A DNA stretch of 64,000 bases from Amycolatopsis sp. CA-128772 (GTDB taxonomy: Bacteria; Actinomycetota; Actinomycetes; Mycobacteriales; Pseudonocardiaceae): the NCBI RefSeq assembly GCF_002904295.1, contig NZ_PPHG01000074.1, positions 62,001 to 126,000 on the forward strand. The letters run 5' to 3'. The notes beneath the pieces were generated by a model. That model had not been told where the DNA came from, did no database searches, and was given only the letters and a program-made list of their open reading frames with translations. A program made the translations under genes and the position numbers. Below, piece after piece: positions 1 through 9,300 of this stretch (within the stretch, counting starts at the first letter, position 1; the number at the start of each line of letters is the position of its first letter).

Positions 1-377
1 AGCACGATGCCCACCTGGGCCAGCACGTTCAGCTGGGGCATGATCGCGGCCGGCAGCACGGCGGACGCGCCCGCCGGCCAGATCGTCCCGAGCAGTGACG
101 GGCCGAGCACGATGCCCGCGGCGATCTCGCCGACCACCGGCGGCTGGCCGATCCGCCGCATCACCCAGCCGGTCGCCTTGCACGCGGCGATGACGACCGC
201 GATCGCCAGGAGCAGCTGGGCCACCGGGTGGCCGGCCGCCGCGGCCGCCTTGGCCGCGGCCCCCGTCCGGGTGCCCTCCCGGGTCAGCAGGAGGATGCTG
301 GCCAGCACCGGGATCACGACGAGCAGGCCGTAGACCCCCAGGGCCCGCAGGCCGTGCTTGCGCTTGCCTTCCGCCAT
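1..377 (-). CDS. Cation:proton antiporter (Kef/CPA2 type), N-terminal part only
   Basis: The gene runs off the left edge; only its first 125 residues are visible. ATG at 377 is preceded by AGGAG 7 nt upstream. The visible part has a basic N-terminus, a hydrophobic segment at about residues 13-31, another at about 50-66, and the PPVVGEIAAGIVLGP stretch that is characteristic of CPA2 monovalent cation/proton exchangers. Members sit in the cytoplasmic membrane and exchange Na+ or K+ for H+. It starts 17 bp after the stop of the molybdopterin oxidoreductase, so the two are probably cotranscribed. Such antiporters occur both as housekeeping genes and inside antibiotic clusters; the visible part cannot decide between these. 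Confidence 0.85.
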   Translation of the reverse strand, partial: MAEGKRKHGLRALGVYGLLVVIPVLASILLLTREGTRTGAAAKAAAAAGHPVAQLLLAIAVVIAACKATGWVMRRIGQPPVVGEIAAGIVLGPSLLGTIWPAGASAVLPAAIMPQLNVLAQVGIV

Positions 378-394
378 CCGTGATCTCCTGTTCG

Positions 395-2569
395 TCAGAG
401 TGCGCACGGGCTGACCGTGACCGGTACGCCGTTGAACACCGCGTTGCCCGACGGGACGTCCACGACCAGCTCGTCGGTCAGCGCGTTCGCGTTGACCCCG
501 GGGTGCTGCGCGGCGATGCGCTGCGAGCTGCCCGCGTGCCCCCAGCCGTGGGGGAGGCTCACGACGCCCGGCATGATCGTGTCGGTCGGCTCGACCTCGA
601 CGACCAGCTCGCCCGCCGATGAGCGCACGACCGCCCTTTCACCCAGCCCGAGCCGGCTGACGTCGGCCGGGTTGACGTGCAGGGTGCAGCGGTTGCTGCC
701 GCCGACCAGCGACGGGACGTTGTGCAGCCAGCTGTTGTTGGACCGCAGCTGGCGCCGGCCGATCAGCAGCATCTCCGGGACCGGCGCGGCCAGCCGGGCG
801 CGCAGCCGCGCGAAGTCGGCGACGATCGGCTCCGGGGTGAGCTCGATCTTGCCGGACGGCGTGCACACCAGTTCCTTCAGTCGCGGCTCGAGCGGGCCGA
901 GGTCGATGCCGTTCGGCTTCTCCTTGAGCTTCGCCAGGGAAAGGCCGTAGGGCCCGAACTTCAGCAGGGTGTCCAGGATCTGCTCGGGCCCGTCGTCGCC
1001 CTCGATGGTGGCGCGCAGCGTGGCGACGTCCATGCCCTCGACCGGCGAGCCCGGCATCTGGGTGGCGCCGGTCAGCAGCTGCTCGATGAAACCCTCGTCG
1101 ACGGCGGCCGCCGGCACCTGCAGGGGCGCGCCGCCCGCGATCAGCGTCAGCCGGGCCAGGATCTCCGCCTCCGAGCGCTGGTCCGCTTCGAGCGGCAGCA
1201 CCGCCGGGGAGTAGCGGGTGTAGTTGCGCACCATGACGATCTGCATCAGGAAGTCGTAGTGCGGCATCTGCAGGATGCGCGGCGGCGGCAGGATGACGTG
1301 GGCGCGCCGGGTGGTCTCGGTGAGGTACGGGTCGACGCAGACCATGAAGTCCAGCGAGTCGAACGCCCGCCCGAACCGCGGCCCGTTGGGCGCCGCCACC
1401 ACCTGGTTGGCGGCGATGTTGATCAGCGCCCGGACCTGCCCTTCACCCGGCGTCTCGATCTCGTCCGGCAGGGTGGCCGTCGGCAGCTCGCCGAGCACCT
1501 CCGGGAAGCCCTTCACGCGGCTGTGCCAGCGGCCGTGCTCGAACGGCTGCCCGGTGCGGAACACCTCGAGCGCGGCGGTCCGGGTGAACATCGGGCCACC
1601 GGGGCGGTCCAGGTTGCCGGTCAGGATGTTGATCACGTCGACCAGCCACTGCGTGATCGTCCCGAACTCCACCACCGACCCGCCCATGCGCGAGTACACG
1701 ACCGCCGTCGGCGCCGCGGCCAGCTCGCGGGCGATCCGCGCGATGTCGGCCGCGGGCACGCCGCACAGCACCTCGGCCGCCGCCGGCGAGAACTCCTCCG
1801 TCAGGGTGCGGAGCTCGTCGAGCCCGGCGACGTCGAGGGTGACCTTGGCCAGGTTCTCCTGCAGCAGCGTGTGGACGATGCCCAGCAGCAGCACCGAGTC
1901 CGTGCCCGGCCGGACGAAGAAGTGCTCGTCGCAGTTCTTCGCGGTGCGGGTCCGGCGCGGGTCGACGACGACGAGCTTGCCGCCGCGCTCGCGCAGCGCC
2001 CGCAGGCGCGCGGGCATGTCGGGGGCGCAGAACAGGGAACCGTGCGACTCCATCGGGTTCGCGCCGAGCACGAGCAGGTAGTCGGTGCGGTCGATGTCCG
2101 GCACGGCGATGGCGAACGGGTCGCCGTAGAGGTGCGCGCAGGCGACGTGCTTGGGCATGTGGTCGATGGTGCCGGAGGAGTAGACGTTCTTCGTCGCCAG
2201 CGACTGGATCAGCGGGATGCGGTACAGGAACCCGGCCATCGTGTGGTAAGTCGGGTTGCCGAAGTAGACGGCGACCGCGTCCCGACCGTGCTTCTCGATC
2301 ACTCCGGCGATCCCGCGCTCGACGGCCTCGAACGCCTCGTCCCAGGAGGCTTCCCGCCACTCGTCCCCTTCGCGGATCATGGGGTGGCGGAGGCGGTCGG
2401 GGTCTTCGTCGAGCTGGCCGAGGCTGGCGCCCTTCGGGCAGATGTAGCCGGCGGTGAACGGGTCGTCGGTGTCACCGCGCACCTTCGTGACGCGGCCGGC
2501 GGGGTCGAGATCGATCTTCAGTCCGCAGACGGCGTCGCAGATGGGACACGTCCGGTGGGCGGTGGTCAT
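395..2569 (-). CDS. Molybdopterin-dependent oxidoreductase with N-terminal [4Fe-4S] site
   Basis: 724 residues. The N-terminus carries C8-x2-C11-x3-C15 and C44 (CPICDAVCG, then ICPKG), the [4Fe-4S] ligand set of the formate dehydrogenase/assimilatory nitrate reductase family. The Mo-bis-MGD domains follow (LVLGANPMESHG around 190, VVDPRRTRTA around 220) and the C-terminal cofactor-capping domain lies at about 600-720. There is no twin-arginine signal, so it should be cytoplasmic. The start at 2569 has GGAG 6 nt upstream; a longer frame to 2596 lacks a site. The substrate cannot be read from sequence. It is followed by the antiporter and separated from the next gene upstream by a strong hairpin, so it may not belong to the biosynthetic cluster. 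Confidence 0.9.
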   Translation of the reverse strand: MTTAHRTCPICDAVCGLKIDLDPAGRVTKVRGDTDDPFTAGYICPKGASLGQLDEDPDRLRHPMIREGDEWREASWDEAFEAVERGIAGVIEKHGRDAVAVYFGNPTYHTMAGFLYRIPLIQSLATKNVYSSGTIDHMPKHVACAHLYGDPFAIAVPDIDRTDYLLVLGANPMESHGSLFCAPDMPARLRALRERGGKLVVVDPRRTRTAKNCDEHFFVRPGTDSVLLLGIVHTLLQENLAKVTLDVAGLDELRTLTEEFSPAAAEVLCGVPAADIARIARELAAAPTAVVYSRMGGSVVEFGTITQWLVDVINILTGNLDRPGGPMFTRTAALEVFRTGQPFEHGRWHSRVKGFPEVLGELPTATLPDEIETPGEGQVRALINIAANQVVAAPNGPRFGRAFDSLDFMVCVDPYLTETTRRAHVILPPPRILQMPHYDFLMQIVMVRNYTRYSPAVLPLEADQRSEAEILARLTLIAGGAPLQVPAAAVDEGFIEQLLTGATQMPGSPVEGMDVATLRATIEGDDGPEQILDTLLKFGPYGLSLAKLKEKPNGIDLGPLEPRLKELVCTPSGKIELTPEPIVADFARLRARLAAPVPEMLLIGRRQLRSNNSWLHNVPSLVGGSNRCTLHVNPADVSRLGLGERAVVRSSAGELVVEVEPTDTIMPGVVSLPHGWGHAGSSQRIAAQHPGVNANALTDELVVDVPSGNAVFNGVPVTVSPCAL

Positions 2570-2601
2570 CGGTACTCCAGTGGTGGGAACGCCCATACGG
2601 G

Positions 2602-2640
2602 CACGGCCACGACAGTCCCGAAAGGACTGTCGTGGCCGTG
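2602..2640 (-). terminator. Perfect 17-bp hairpin between two leftward genes
   Basis: Positions 2602-2618 pair perfectly with 2624-2640 around a 5-nt CGAAA loop. It lies just after the stop of the leftward flavin monooxygenase and before the start of the molybdopterin oxidoreductase. It should terminate the former and isolate the latter. Confidence 0.8.
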
Positions 2641-2657
2641 GTGAACAGGGAGAACGG

Positions 2658-4088
2658 TCATGCCGCCTTCGGCAGCTCGGCGGTTTCGCCGAACGCGGGT
2701 TCGACGCCCTCGGCCACCGGGAACGTGTACGGCTCCCGGCTTTCCTTCGCCGGGCCGAACAGCGACTTCCACAGCACCTTCAGCGCGAAGCCCGGCTTCA
2801 TCAGCGCCTCCGGCTTCTGGACGAGCCCCGCCGTCTTGAAGTACTCGGCGGTGATGGCCCCGTCGCGGGTGGCGGCGATCTGCACCCGCTTCAGGAACCA
2901 GTTGCCCACCTTCACCTTGAGCGGGCGCTCGCCTTCGACGCCCGGCAGGCTCAGGTCGATCTGGTTGGTCATCTCCCACGCCTGGTCGATGGCGTCGGTG
3001 GCCAGGTCGCGGAAGTAGTCCTGCGGCACCGGCGCGGCCCCGCTGTGCAGGTGCTGGCGCAGCACCAGGGCGCACAGCGCGGCGACGCTCATGCCCTGGG
3101 CGTACACCGGGTTGAACGTGGTGACGGCGTCCCCGGTGACGAGCAGGCCCTCGGGGAAGCGGCGCAGCGTGTGGTAGTGGCGGCGCAGCGTCGTCGGGAA
3201 CTTGAACGGCATCGCCTTGTCGACCGGGTCGGCGTACCGCAGCGTGTTGTAGACGTCCTTGGCGGGCAGGGACTTCAGCCACGCCATCAGGCCGTCGTAG
3301 TCGGTGGGCGGGTGGTCGCCGAGGATGCCGTAGGTGGTCAGCTCGACCTTGCCGTCCTCGACCAGGAAGAAGACGTTGCCGCGGGGCACGGCGGCGTGCG
3401 CGATCTGGTTGATCGCCACGTCGTTCTGGAACCCGTTGGCGCCCTTGCGCAGCCGGAAGTGCTGCGTCACGTAGCCGAGGTCGATCTTCTTGCGCTCCTC
3501 GAAGGGCTTCTCGTAGCCGAGCTGCTCCAGCCAGACGGGGGTCCGCGAGCCGCGGCCGGTGGCGTCGACCACCAGGTCGGCCTCGATGACCTCGTCGTGG
3601 TCCGTGCCGCGCTTCTGCACGCGGGCGCCGGTGACCTGGCTCTTGTCGGCCGTCGTGGTGAGGCCGAGGATGTCGTGCTCCTCGACGAACGTCACGTTGG
3701 GGAACTGCTGCACGCGCTCGCGGATGAACCACTCGAACAGCGGCCGCACCACCCCGAGCGTGGTCAGCCCGGCGTGCTGCTGCTTGAGCCGGTTGCCGCG
3801 GGCGTACCAGCGGCAGGACCCGGACAGGTCGCCGGTCGGCACGCCGTAGTCGACCATTTCCTGGGTGAGGCCCGGGAAGAGCTCCTCCATCACCTGCACG
3901 CCGCGGGCGAGCAGACCGTTGGCCTGGTGGCTCTGCGGGCAGAACCGCCGCACGCCCTTGACACCGACGAGCTTGTCGCGGTCCACGATCAGGACCTCGT
4001 CGTAGGCGTCCGCGAGCACCCTGGCCGCAAACAGGCCGGCAATGCTGCCGCCCAGCACCACCGCGCGGGTTCCGGCATCCTGGCCCAT
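2658..4088 (-). CDS. FAD-dependent monooxygenase (PHBH-like fold)
   Basis: 476 residues. N-terminal dinucleotide-binding GGSIAGLFAARVLAD (the GxGxxG variant GGSIAG), then a mid-protein DATGRGSRTP and a C-terminal GDAVTTFNPVYAQGMS that contacts FAD in para-hydroxybenzoate-hydroxylase-like enzymes. Such enzymes hydroxylate or epoxidise aromatic or polyketide substrates using NAD(P)H and O2. The ATG at 4088 lies 7 nt after AGGAGG; a GTG nine bases upstream overlaps that site and is unlikely. A hairpin follows the stop. Together with the neighbouring Baeyer-Villiger enzyme it could be the left part of the cluster, but substrate and pathway are unknown. Confidence 0.85.
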   Translation of the reverse strand: MGQDAGTRAVVLGGSIAGLFAARVLADAYDEVLIVDRDKLVGVKGVRRFCPQSHQANGLLARGVQVMEELFPGLTQEMVDYGVPTGDLSGSCRWYARGNRLKQQHAGLTTLGVVRPLFEWFIRERVQQFPNVTFVEEHDILGLTTTADKSQVTGARVQKRGTDHDEVIEADLVVDATGRGSRTPVWLEQLGYEKPFEERKKIDLGYVTQHFRLRKGANGFQNDVAINQIAHAAVPRGNVFFLVEDGKVELTTYGILGDHPPTDYDGLMAWLKSLPAKDVYNTLRYADPVDKAMPFKFPTTLRRHYHTLRRFPEGLLVTGDAVTTFNPVYAQGMSVAALCALVLRQHLHSGAAPVPQDYFRDLATDAIDQAWEMTNQIDLSLPGVEGERPLKVKVGNWFLKRVQIAATRDGAITAEYFKTAGLVQKPEALMKPGFALKVLWKSLFGPAKESREPYTFPVAEGVEPAFGETAELPKAA

Positions 4089-4230
4089 CGCGGTCACCTC
4101 CTTGATTCCGTGGTTGACATTCCGGGCGGGCGAGCGATCCGCCCCGCCGGTGATCCAGCCGTGCTGCCAGCGTCACACCCGCCGCCCGCGCCCGGCATCT
4201 CTGCCGTTGCGGGGTCGGCGGCCGTTCGGC

Positions 4231-5835
4231 TCACCGCAACACGAACCCTTCGTAGCCGTTCCCGGCGACTTCGTCGCACTTCGCGCGGTACGGCCCGACC
4301 CCGCCGACGTAGGGCATGAAGACCCGCGGCTTCCCGGGGACGTTGGCGCCGAGGTAGAACGAGTCCGCCTGCGGCAGGAGCGTCATGTCGCTCACCGCGC
4401 GGACGTGTTCGGTCCACTCCTTCTCGGCGGTGTCCACCGCCTCGACGACGGCCCGGTCGTGCCGGGCCATGTGGTCGACCAGGTCGCCGATCCACTCGAC
4501 GTGCTGTTCGATCGAGACGATCATGTTGCCGAACACCGACGGGCTGCCCGGGCCGGTGATCGTGAACAGGTTCGGGAAGCCGGCCACCGCGACCCCGAGG
4601 TAGGTCTCCGGGCCGTTGCGCCACTTGTCCCGCAGCGCGACGCCGTCGCGGCCCCGGATGTCCACGGCGAGCAGCGCGCCGGTCATCGCGTCGAAGCCGG
4701 TCGCGATGACCAGGCTGTCGAACTCGTACTCGCGCTCGGAGGTCAGCACGCCGTTCGCGGTGATCTCGACGAGGTCCTCTTCGCGCAGGTCCACCAGGTG
4801 CACGTGCTCGCGGTTGTAGGTCTCGTAGTAGCCGGTGTCGAGGCAGGGACGCTTGGTTGCGAACGGGTAGCCGCGCGGCTCCAGCTTGCGCGCCAGCTCG
4901 GGGTCGGTGACCCGGTCGCGGACCTTCTCGCGGAGGAACTCGGCGGCGGTCTCGTTGGACCCGGCGTCGAAGATGAGGTCGGTGTAGGACTGCACGAGGG
5001 CGAAGACGTGCCCGCGGTCCCAGCACTCCTGGTAGACCGCGCGGCGCTCGGCGTCGGTCACCTCGAGGGCGGACTGCGTCGGCATGTCCATCGCGACGCC
5101 GAAGAGCGACTGGCGGGCCGCCGTGCGGACGTCCCGGTAGTGCGCCTTGGTCTCCGCGACGACGGACTGGTCGATGGGCCCGTTGAAGGCGGGGAAGACG
5201 AAGTTCGGGGTGCGCTGGAAGACCGTCAGCTCACTCGCCTGCGCGGCGAGGAACGGGATGGCCTGCACGCCCGAGGACCCGGTGCCGAGCACGCCGAGGC
5301 GCTGCCCGCGGAAGCCGGGGTCGTCCGCCGGCCACCGCGCGGTGTGGTACCAGGGGCCGGAAAACCGTTCCAGGCCGGGCACTTCCGGGAACTTCGGCGT
5401 CGAAAGGCAGCCGGTGGCCATGATGCAGAACCGCGCCGACACCTCGTGCCCGCCGTCGGTGCGGACGGTCCACCGCGAGGTGTCCTCGTCGAACACCGCC
5501 GTCGTCACGCGCGTCTGCAGGACGATGTCCCGGCGCAGGTCGTGGCGGTCGGCGACGTGCCGGAGGTAGGCGTGGATCTCCGGCTGGCTCGCGTACTTCT
5601 CGGTCCACTCCCAGTCCTGCTCGAGGTCCGGGTCGAAGGAGTAGGAGTAGTTGAGGCTGTCCACGTCGCACCGGGCGCCCGGGTAGCGGTTCCAGTACCA
5701 GGTGCCACCGACGTCGGCCCCCGCTTCGAAGACCTTGACGGACAGCCCCTGCCCGCGGAGGCGGTGAAGCATGTAAAGCCCGGCGAAGCCGGCACCCACG
5801 ACGACTGCATCGAGTTCTTCGGCCGCACTGGCCAT
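4231..5835 (-). CDS. Baeyer-Villiger-type flavin monooxygenase
   Basis: 534 residues with an N-terminal Rossmann motif (GAGFAGLYMLHRL, residues 14-26), a second nucleotide-binding motif GTGSSGVQ near 185, and the Baeyer-Villiger fingerprint FSGPWYHTARWP at 158-169 (FxGxxxHTxxWP) with the catalytic-loop histidine at 164. These class B flavoproteins insert oxygen next to ketones, giving esters or lactones, and use NADPH; they are soluble. GAGG upstream of the ATG supports the start. It is divergent from the hydrolase gene at 6038 and lies 142 bp before the leftward FAD monooxygenase, with which it may form a unit. The substrate could be a cluster intermediate or an unrelated ketone. Confidence 0.92.
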   Translation of the reverse strand: MASAAEELDAVVVGAGFAGLYMLHRLRGQGLSVKVFEAGADVGGTWYWNRYPGARCDVDSLNYSYSFDPDLEQDWEWTEKYASQPEIHAYLRHVADRHDLRRDIVLQTRVTTAVFDEDTSRWTVRTDGGHEVSARFCIMATGCLSTPKFPEVPGLERFSGPWYHTARWPADDPGFRGQRLGVLGTGSSGVQAIPFLAAQASELTVFQRTPNFVFPAFNGPIDQSVVAETKAHYRDVRTAARQSLFGVAMDMPTQSALEVTDAERRAVYQECWDRGHVFALVQSYTDLIFDAGSNETAAEFLREKVRDRVTDPELARKLEPRGYPFATKRPCLDTGYYETYNREHVHLVDLREEDLVEITANGVLTSEREYEFDSLVIATGFDAMTGALLAVDIRGRDGVALRDKWRNGPETYLGVAVAGFPNLFTITGPGSPSVFGNMIVSIEQHVEWIGDLVDHMARHDRAVVEAVDTAEKEWTEHVRAVSDMTLLPQADSFYLGANVPGKPRVFMPYVGGVGPYRAKCDEVAGNGYEGFVLR

Positions 5836-6037
5836 GGGGTCATCCTCTCTACCGCGGGCGGTACCGGGACGCGCCGGCCACCGGGAACGGGCAAGACCGC
5901 CGTGGAAACCACGTTAACGGCGGCCGTCGCGCGGGACTCTCTTCGCGTGCGGCGCTGGGCCGACCGCGCAGCGGCGGAGAAGACGCGTGGATCGGGGCGG
6001 GGAAAGTCTGGGGCACCACGATCCCCGGGAGGTCACG

Positions 6038-7078
6038 ATGGGCCGCGACTACTACACGGCAGCGGTGCAGGGACCGCACGAGCACTTCGCCCTCGGGGCG
6101 TTCACAGTGGACAGTGGGGTGACCCTGCCGGACGCACGGCTGGCGTACCGCACGCACGGCCGCCTCAACGCGGCGCGCGACAACGCCGTGCTCGTGCCGC
6201 ACATGTACTCGGGCACGTCGGCGGCGATGGAGGGCCTGATCGGCGAGGGCCGCGCGCTCGACCCGTCCCGGTACTTCATCATCCTGCCCGACCAGCTCGG
6301 CAGCGGTCTGTCCTCTTCGCCGAGCAACACCCCGGCACCGTTCGACGGACCGCGGTTCCCGGCCGTCACGATCGCCGACGACGTGCGCGCCCAGCACCGC
6401 CTGGTGACCGAGCACTTCGGCCTCACCACCCTGCACGCGGTGATCGGCTGGTCGATGGGCGGGCTGCAGACGTACGACTGGGCGGTCCGCCACCCGGACC
6501 TGGTGCAGCGCGCGGGCGTGTTCGCGGCCACGGCGAAGACGCCGGTGCAGAACCAGCTGTTCATCGACGTCCACACGGAGCTGCTGCGCTCGGACCCGGC
6601 CTTCGCGAACGGCTCGTACACCGACTCCGACGACGTCCACATCGGCCTGGCCCGCCACGCGACGGCCTTCGCCGCGGCGGCGACCAGCCGCGACTTCTTC
6701 CGCAAGGAGGTCTGGCGCCGGCTCGGCTTCTCGGCGGTGGAGGAGTTCACCCTCGGCTTCATGCGCGGCCACTTCGCCCCGATGGACCCGAACAACCTCC
6801 TCTGCCAGGCCGCAAAGTGGCGCGCGGCGGACGTGAGCGCCCAGACGGGCGGCGACATGGCGGCGGCACTGGGACGTATCACGGCCCGCTTCTTCGTGTA
6901 CCCGTTCGGCGGGGACGAGTTCTTCCCGGCGGTGGATCATGAGCCGGATGTCGCCCTGATCGAGGGTGCGCAGCTGCGGGTGATCGACAGTCCACTCGGG
7001 CACTTCACGATGTTCGGGTTGCTGCCGGAGGACGTGGCCGCGGTGGATGAGGCGCTGGCGGAGGTCCTCAAGTCCTGA
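6038..7078 (+). CDS. Alpha/beta hydrolase, homoserine O-acetyltransferase-like
   Basis: 346 residues. The N-terminal region (LAYRTHGRLNAARDNAVLV) and the nucleophile elbow GWSMGG with the following LQTYDWAVRHP are typical of the MetX/homoserine acetyltransferase branch of the alpha/beta hydrolase fold; SPLGHF near the end supplies the likely catalytic histidine. Family members transfer acetyl or succinyl from CoA to hydroxyl groups, but many homologues in secondary metabolism act as esterases or acyltransferases on other substrates. ATG at 6038 is preceded by GGGAGG at good spacing; longer starts are not supported. It stands alone between a divergent monooxygenase and a 594-bp gap. Confidence 0.8.
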   Translation: MGRDYYTAAVQGPHEHFALGAFTVDSGVTLPDARLAYRTHGRLNAARDNAVLVPHMYSGTSAAMEGLIGEGRALDPSRYFIILPDQLGSGLSSSPSNTPAPFDGPRFPAVTIADDVRAQHRLVTEHFGLTTLHAVIGWSMGGLQTYDWAVRHPDLVQRAGVFAATAKTPVQNQLFIDVHTELLRSDPAFANGSYTDSDDVHIGLARHATAFAAAATSRDFFRKEVWRRLGFSAVEEFTLGFMRGHFAPMDPNNLLCQAAKWRAADVSAQTGGDMAAALGRITARFFVYPFGGDEFFPAVDHEPDVALIEGAQLRVIDSPLGHFTMFGLLPEDVAAVDEALAEVLKS

Positions 7079-7672
7079 GGGGTCGTTTCCGGGCCGGTCG
7101 CGGTGCGCCGGCCCGGGAGGCCGTCGGTGGGGTTGCGGTGGGTTGCGGCGAGGTCTCGGCCACGGCCCTCGCGCCCCGGCCGCCGGTGCGCCGGGCGGGG
7201 CGCCCCGGCCGCCGGTGCGCCGGGCGGGGTGCCCCGGGCGGGGCCGTCGTCCTTTTGGGAGCCATTTTGTCCATTTCGGCGCGGCACCCTGCGAGCACCG
7301 AAGTGGACCGGGCCCGCCCTGATTCCCGGCGCGCTGCGTCGCCCCGGTGGCAGCCGGGGCACGAGCAGTTACATTCTGCTTCCGTCGCCGCCGAAAGTAC
7401 CGGCCCGGCCGTGGCGGCATAAATCCCCACACCCTCAACCGGAACGAATCCAGCCGCTCCTCGAAAAGCAACCCCGCGTACCGGATCCGCTGCGGGGTGT
7501 AGACATTCGTGACGCATCATCCCGTTCTGCGCTCAACCAGTCCGTTTTTCCCTCCTTTCGCGCATGTACAGAGATGTCCGCGCCACCCCCGGCAACAGAG
7601 GATCGCTCGGTCGGGGGGACGGCGCCGGGATCGGCGCCGTGGGATGGGACAACGAGACCCGAGGAGCGGGCG
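7079..7672. other. 594-bp intergenic region with GC-rich tandem duplication
   Basis: No convincing gene. It contains a perfect 29-bp tandem duplication (7172-7200 and 7201-7229) followed by a partial third copy, a weak 7-bp hairpin at 7471-7498, and then the presumed promoter and leader of the multicopper oxidase. Apparent open frames across it have no ribosome site and no protein-like composition. Confidence 0.6.
7172..7229. repeat. Perfect tandem duplication of a 29-bp unit
   Basis: Two identical adjacent 29-bp copies, each beginning CGCCCCGGCCGCC and ending GGGCGGGG, with the start of a third (TGCCCCGGGCGGGG). It is noncoding and lies about 100 bp after the hydrolase stop. Confidence 0.85.
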
Positions 7673-9133
7673 ATGTTGAATCGAAGAAAGATGCTGGGGT
7701 GGATGACGGCGGGCGGCGTCGCGGGGGGTGCGGCGCTGCTGCCGTCGGCCTTGGCGGCCGGGGCCGCTCCGGCCGAGGCCGACCACACCGGACACGGGGC
7801 GGCCGCCGGGAGTGAACCCGCGGCGCGGCGGTCCTTCGGGGTCAGCCAGTTCACCCAGGTCATGCCGGTGCCGCAGACGCTGACGCCGGTGCGCCGGGCG
7901 GACGGGACCGAGACCTACCGGATTCCGATCAAGACCGCGAACTTCGCGTTCACGCCCGGCAAGCCGACGCCGGTGCGGACCTTCGGCGGTCAGTTCCTCG
8001 GGCCGCTGATCCGCGCGAAAACCGGCACCCCGGTCGAAATCACCTTCTGCAACGAGCTGTCCTTGGCGTCCAACGTGCACCTGCACGGCGGGCACAACCC
8101 GCAGGTCAGCGACGGCTACCCGATGGACCTGATCCAGCCGGGCCAGAGCCGCACCTACCGGTACCCGAACCAGCAGCAGGGCGCCACGCTCTGGTACCAC
8201 GACCACTCGCACGGGACCGAGGCCGAGAACGTCTACAAAGGACTACACGGCTTCTACATCCTGGACGACGACGCCGAGAAGAGCCTGAACCTGCCCAGCG
8301 GGCAGTACGACGTGCCGATCATGCTCCGGGACGCCCAGATCGACGCCAACGGCGGCCTCGTCTGGCCGAACTTCGCCCCGGACCGCACCACCGTGCTCAC
8401 CAACGGCGTGGTGGCGCCGTACTTCCCGGTCGCGGCGCGCAAGTACCGGTTCCGGCTGCTCAACACCGGCAACGAGCGCGGGTTCCGGCTCACCCTGGGC
8501 GGGCTGGCGATGACGCAGATCGGTTCCGACGGCGGCCTGCTGCCGGCGCCGGTGACGCGCTCGGACATCACGTTCACCTCCGGGGAACGCGTGGACATCG
8601 TGGTCGACTTCTCGAACCAGCCGATCGGGTCGAAGTTCGTGCTGTCCGACGTCTCGGGCCCGGTGCTCCGGTTCGACGTCACGCGCACCGCGTCCGACAC
8701 GAGCCGGGTGCCCGCCACCCTGCGGCCGCTGGCCGCGCTGGGGACCGCCACCGTGCAGCGGCACGTCACGATGAAGTTCGACGACTCGGGCAACGTCGGG
8801 CTGGTCAACGACCTGGCCTTCGACGTGAACCGGGTCGACTTCCAGGTCAAGCGCGGGGCGACGGAGATCTGGACGGTCACCAACACCGACACGGTCTGGG
8901 GGGCGCCACACACGTTCCACCTGCACCTGGAGCAGTTCCGGGTGCTCGACCGCAACGGCGCGGCCCCGGGCCCGGACGACGCCGGCCGCAAGGACACGGT
9001 CCTCATCATGCCCGGCGAGTCGATCCGGGTGCAGACCACGTTCACCGAGTACACCGGCAAGTACGTCTACCACTGCCACTTCCTGGACCACTCGGCGATC
9101 GGCATGATGGCGCAGATGGAGATCATCCCGTGA
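7673..9133 (+). CDS. Multicopper oxidase, Tat-exported (CotA/bilirubin-oxidase-like)
   Basis: 486 residues. The N-terminus MLNRRKMLGWMTAGG is a twin-arginine signal followed by a hydrophobic Ala/Gly-rich stretch and a likely AxA cleavage site near residue 30, so the enzyme should fold with copper in the cytoplasm and act outside. Copper motifs are complete: HLHGGH, WYHDHSHG, HTFHLHLEQF and HCHFLDHSAIGM (type 1 and trinuclear sites). The axial position after the last histidine motif is Met. Family members oxidise phenols or metal ions with reduction of O2 to water. ATG at 7673 follows GAGGAG. It may be a coupling or cross-linking phenol oxidase or general copper metabolism; a YceI gene follows. 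Confidence 0.9.
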   Translation: MLNRRKMLGWMTAGGVAGGAALLPSALAAGAAPAEADHTGHGAAAGSEPAARRSFGVSQFTQVMPVPQTLTPVRRADGTETYRIPIKTANFAFTPGKPTPVRTFGGQFLGPLIRAKTGTPVEITFCNELSLASNVHLHGGHNPQVSDGYPMDLIQPGQSRTYRYPNQQQGATLWYHDHSHGTEAENVYKGLHGFYILDDDAEKSLNLPSGQYDVPIMLRDAQIDANGGLVWPNFAPDRTTVLTNGVVAPYFPVAARKYRFRLLNTGNERGFRLTLGGLAMTQIGSDGGLLPAPVTRSDITFTSGERVDIVVDFSNQPIGSKFVLSDVSGPVLRFDVTRTASDTSRVPATLRPLAALGTATVQRHVTMKFDDSGNVGLVNDLAFDVNRVDFQVKRGATEIWTVTNTDTVWGAPHTFHLHLEQFRVLDRNGAAPGPDDAGRKDTVLIMPGESIRVQTTFTEYTGKYVYHCHFLDHSAIGMMAQMEIIP

Positions 9134-9300
9134 GTTCGTCCACACCGGACTGATGTCCGTCCGCTGTGGACATGACTGGGGAAGGCATGCCGGAAGATGC
9201 CGGACGCCGGGTGCGTCCGGGAGGATCCGGGAACGTATGCAGTCAGCCAAGCGGCCGGGGCTCCTCGCGGGGCCCCGGCCCGCTCGACGAGGAGGACGTT

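Noticed and set aside
7241-7330. Resemblance of a short stretch around 7295-7315 to the reverse complement of about 51,895-51,920 (GCACCGAAGTG and GGGCCCG)
   Set aside because: The shared piece is about 20 bp with mismatches and lies in GC-rich intergenic DNA. It is too short to call flanking repeats of a mobile element.
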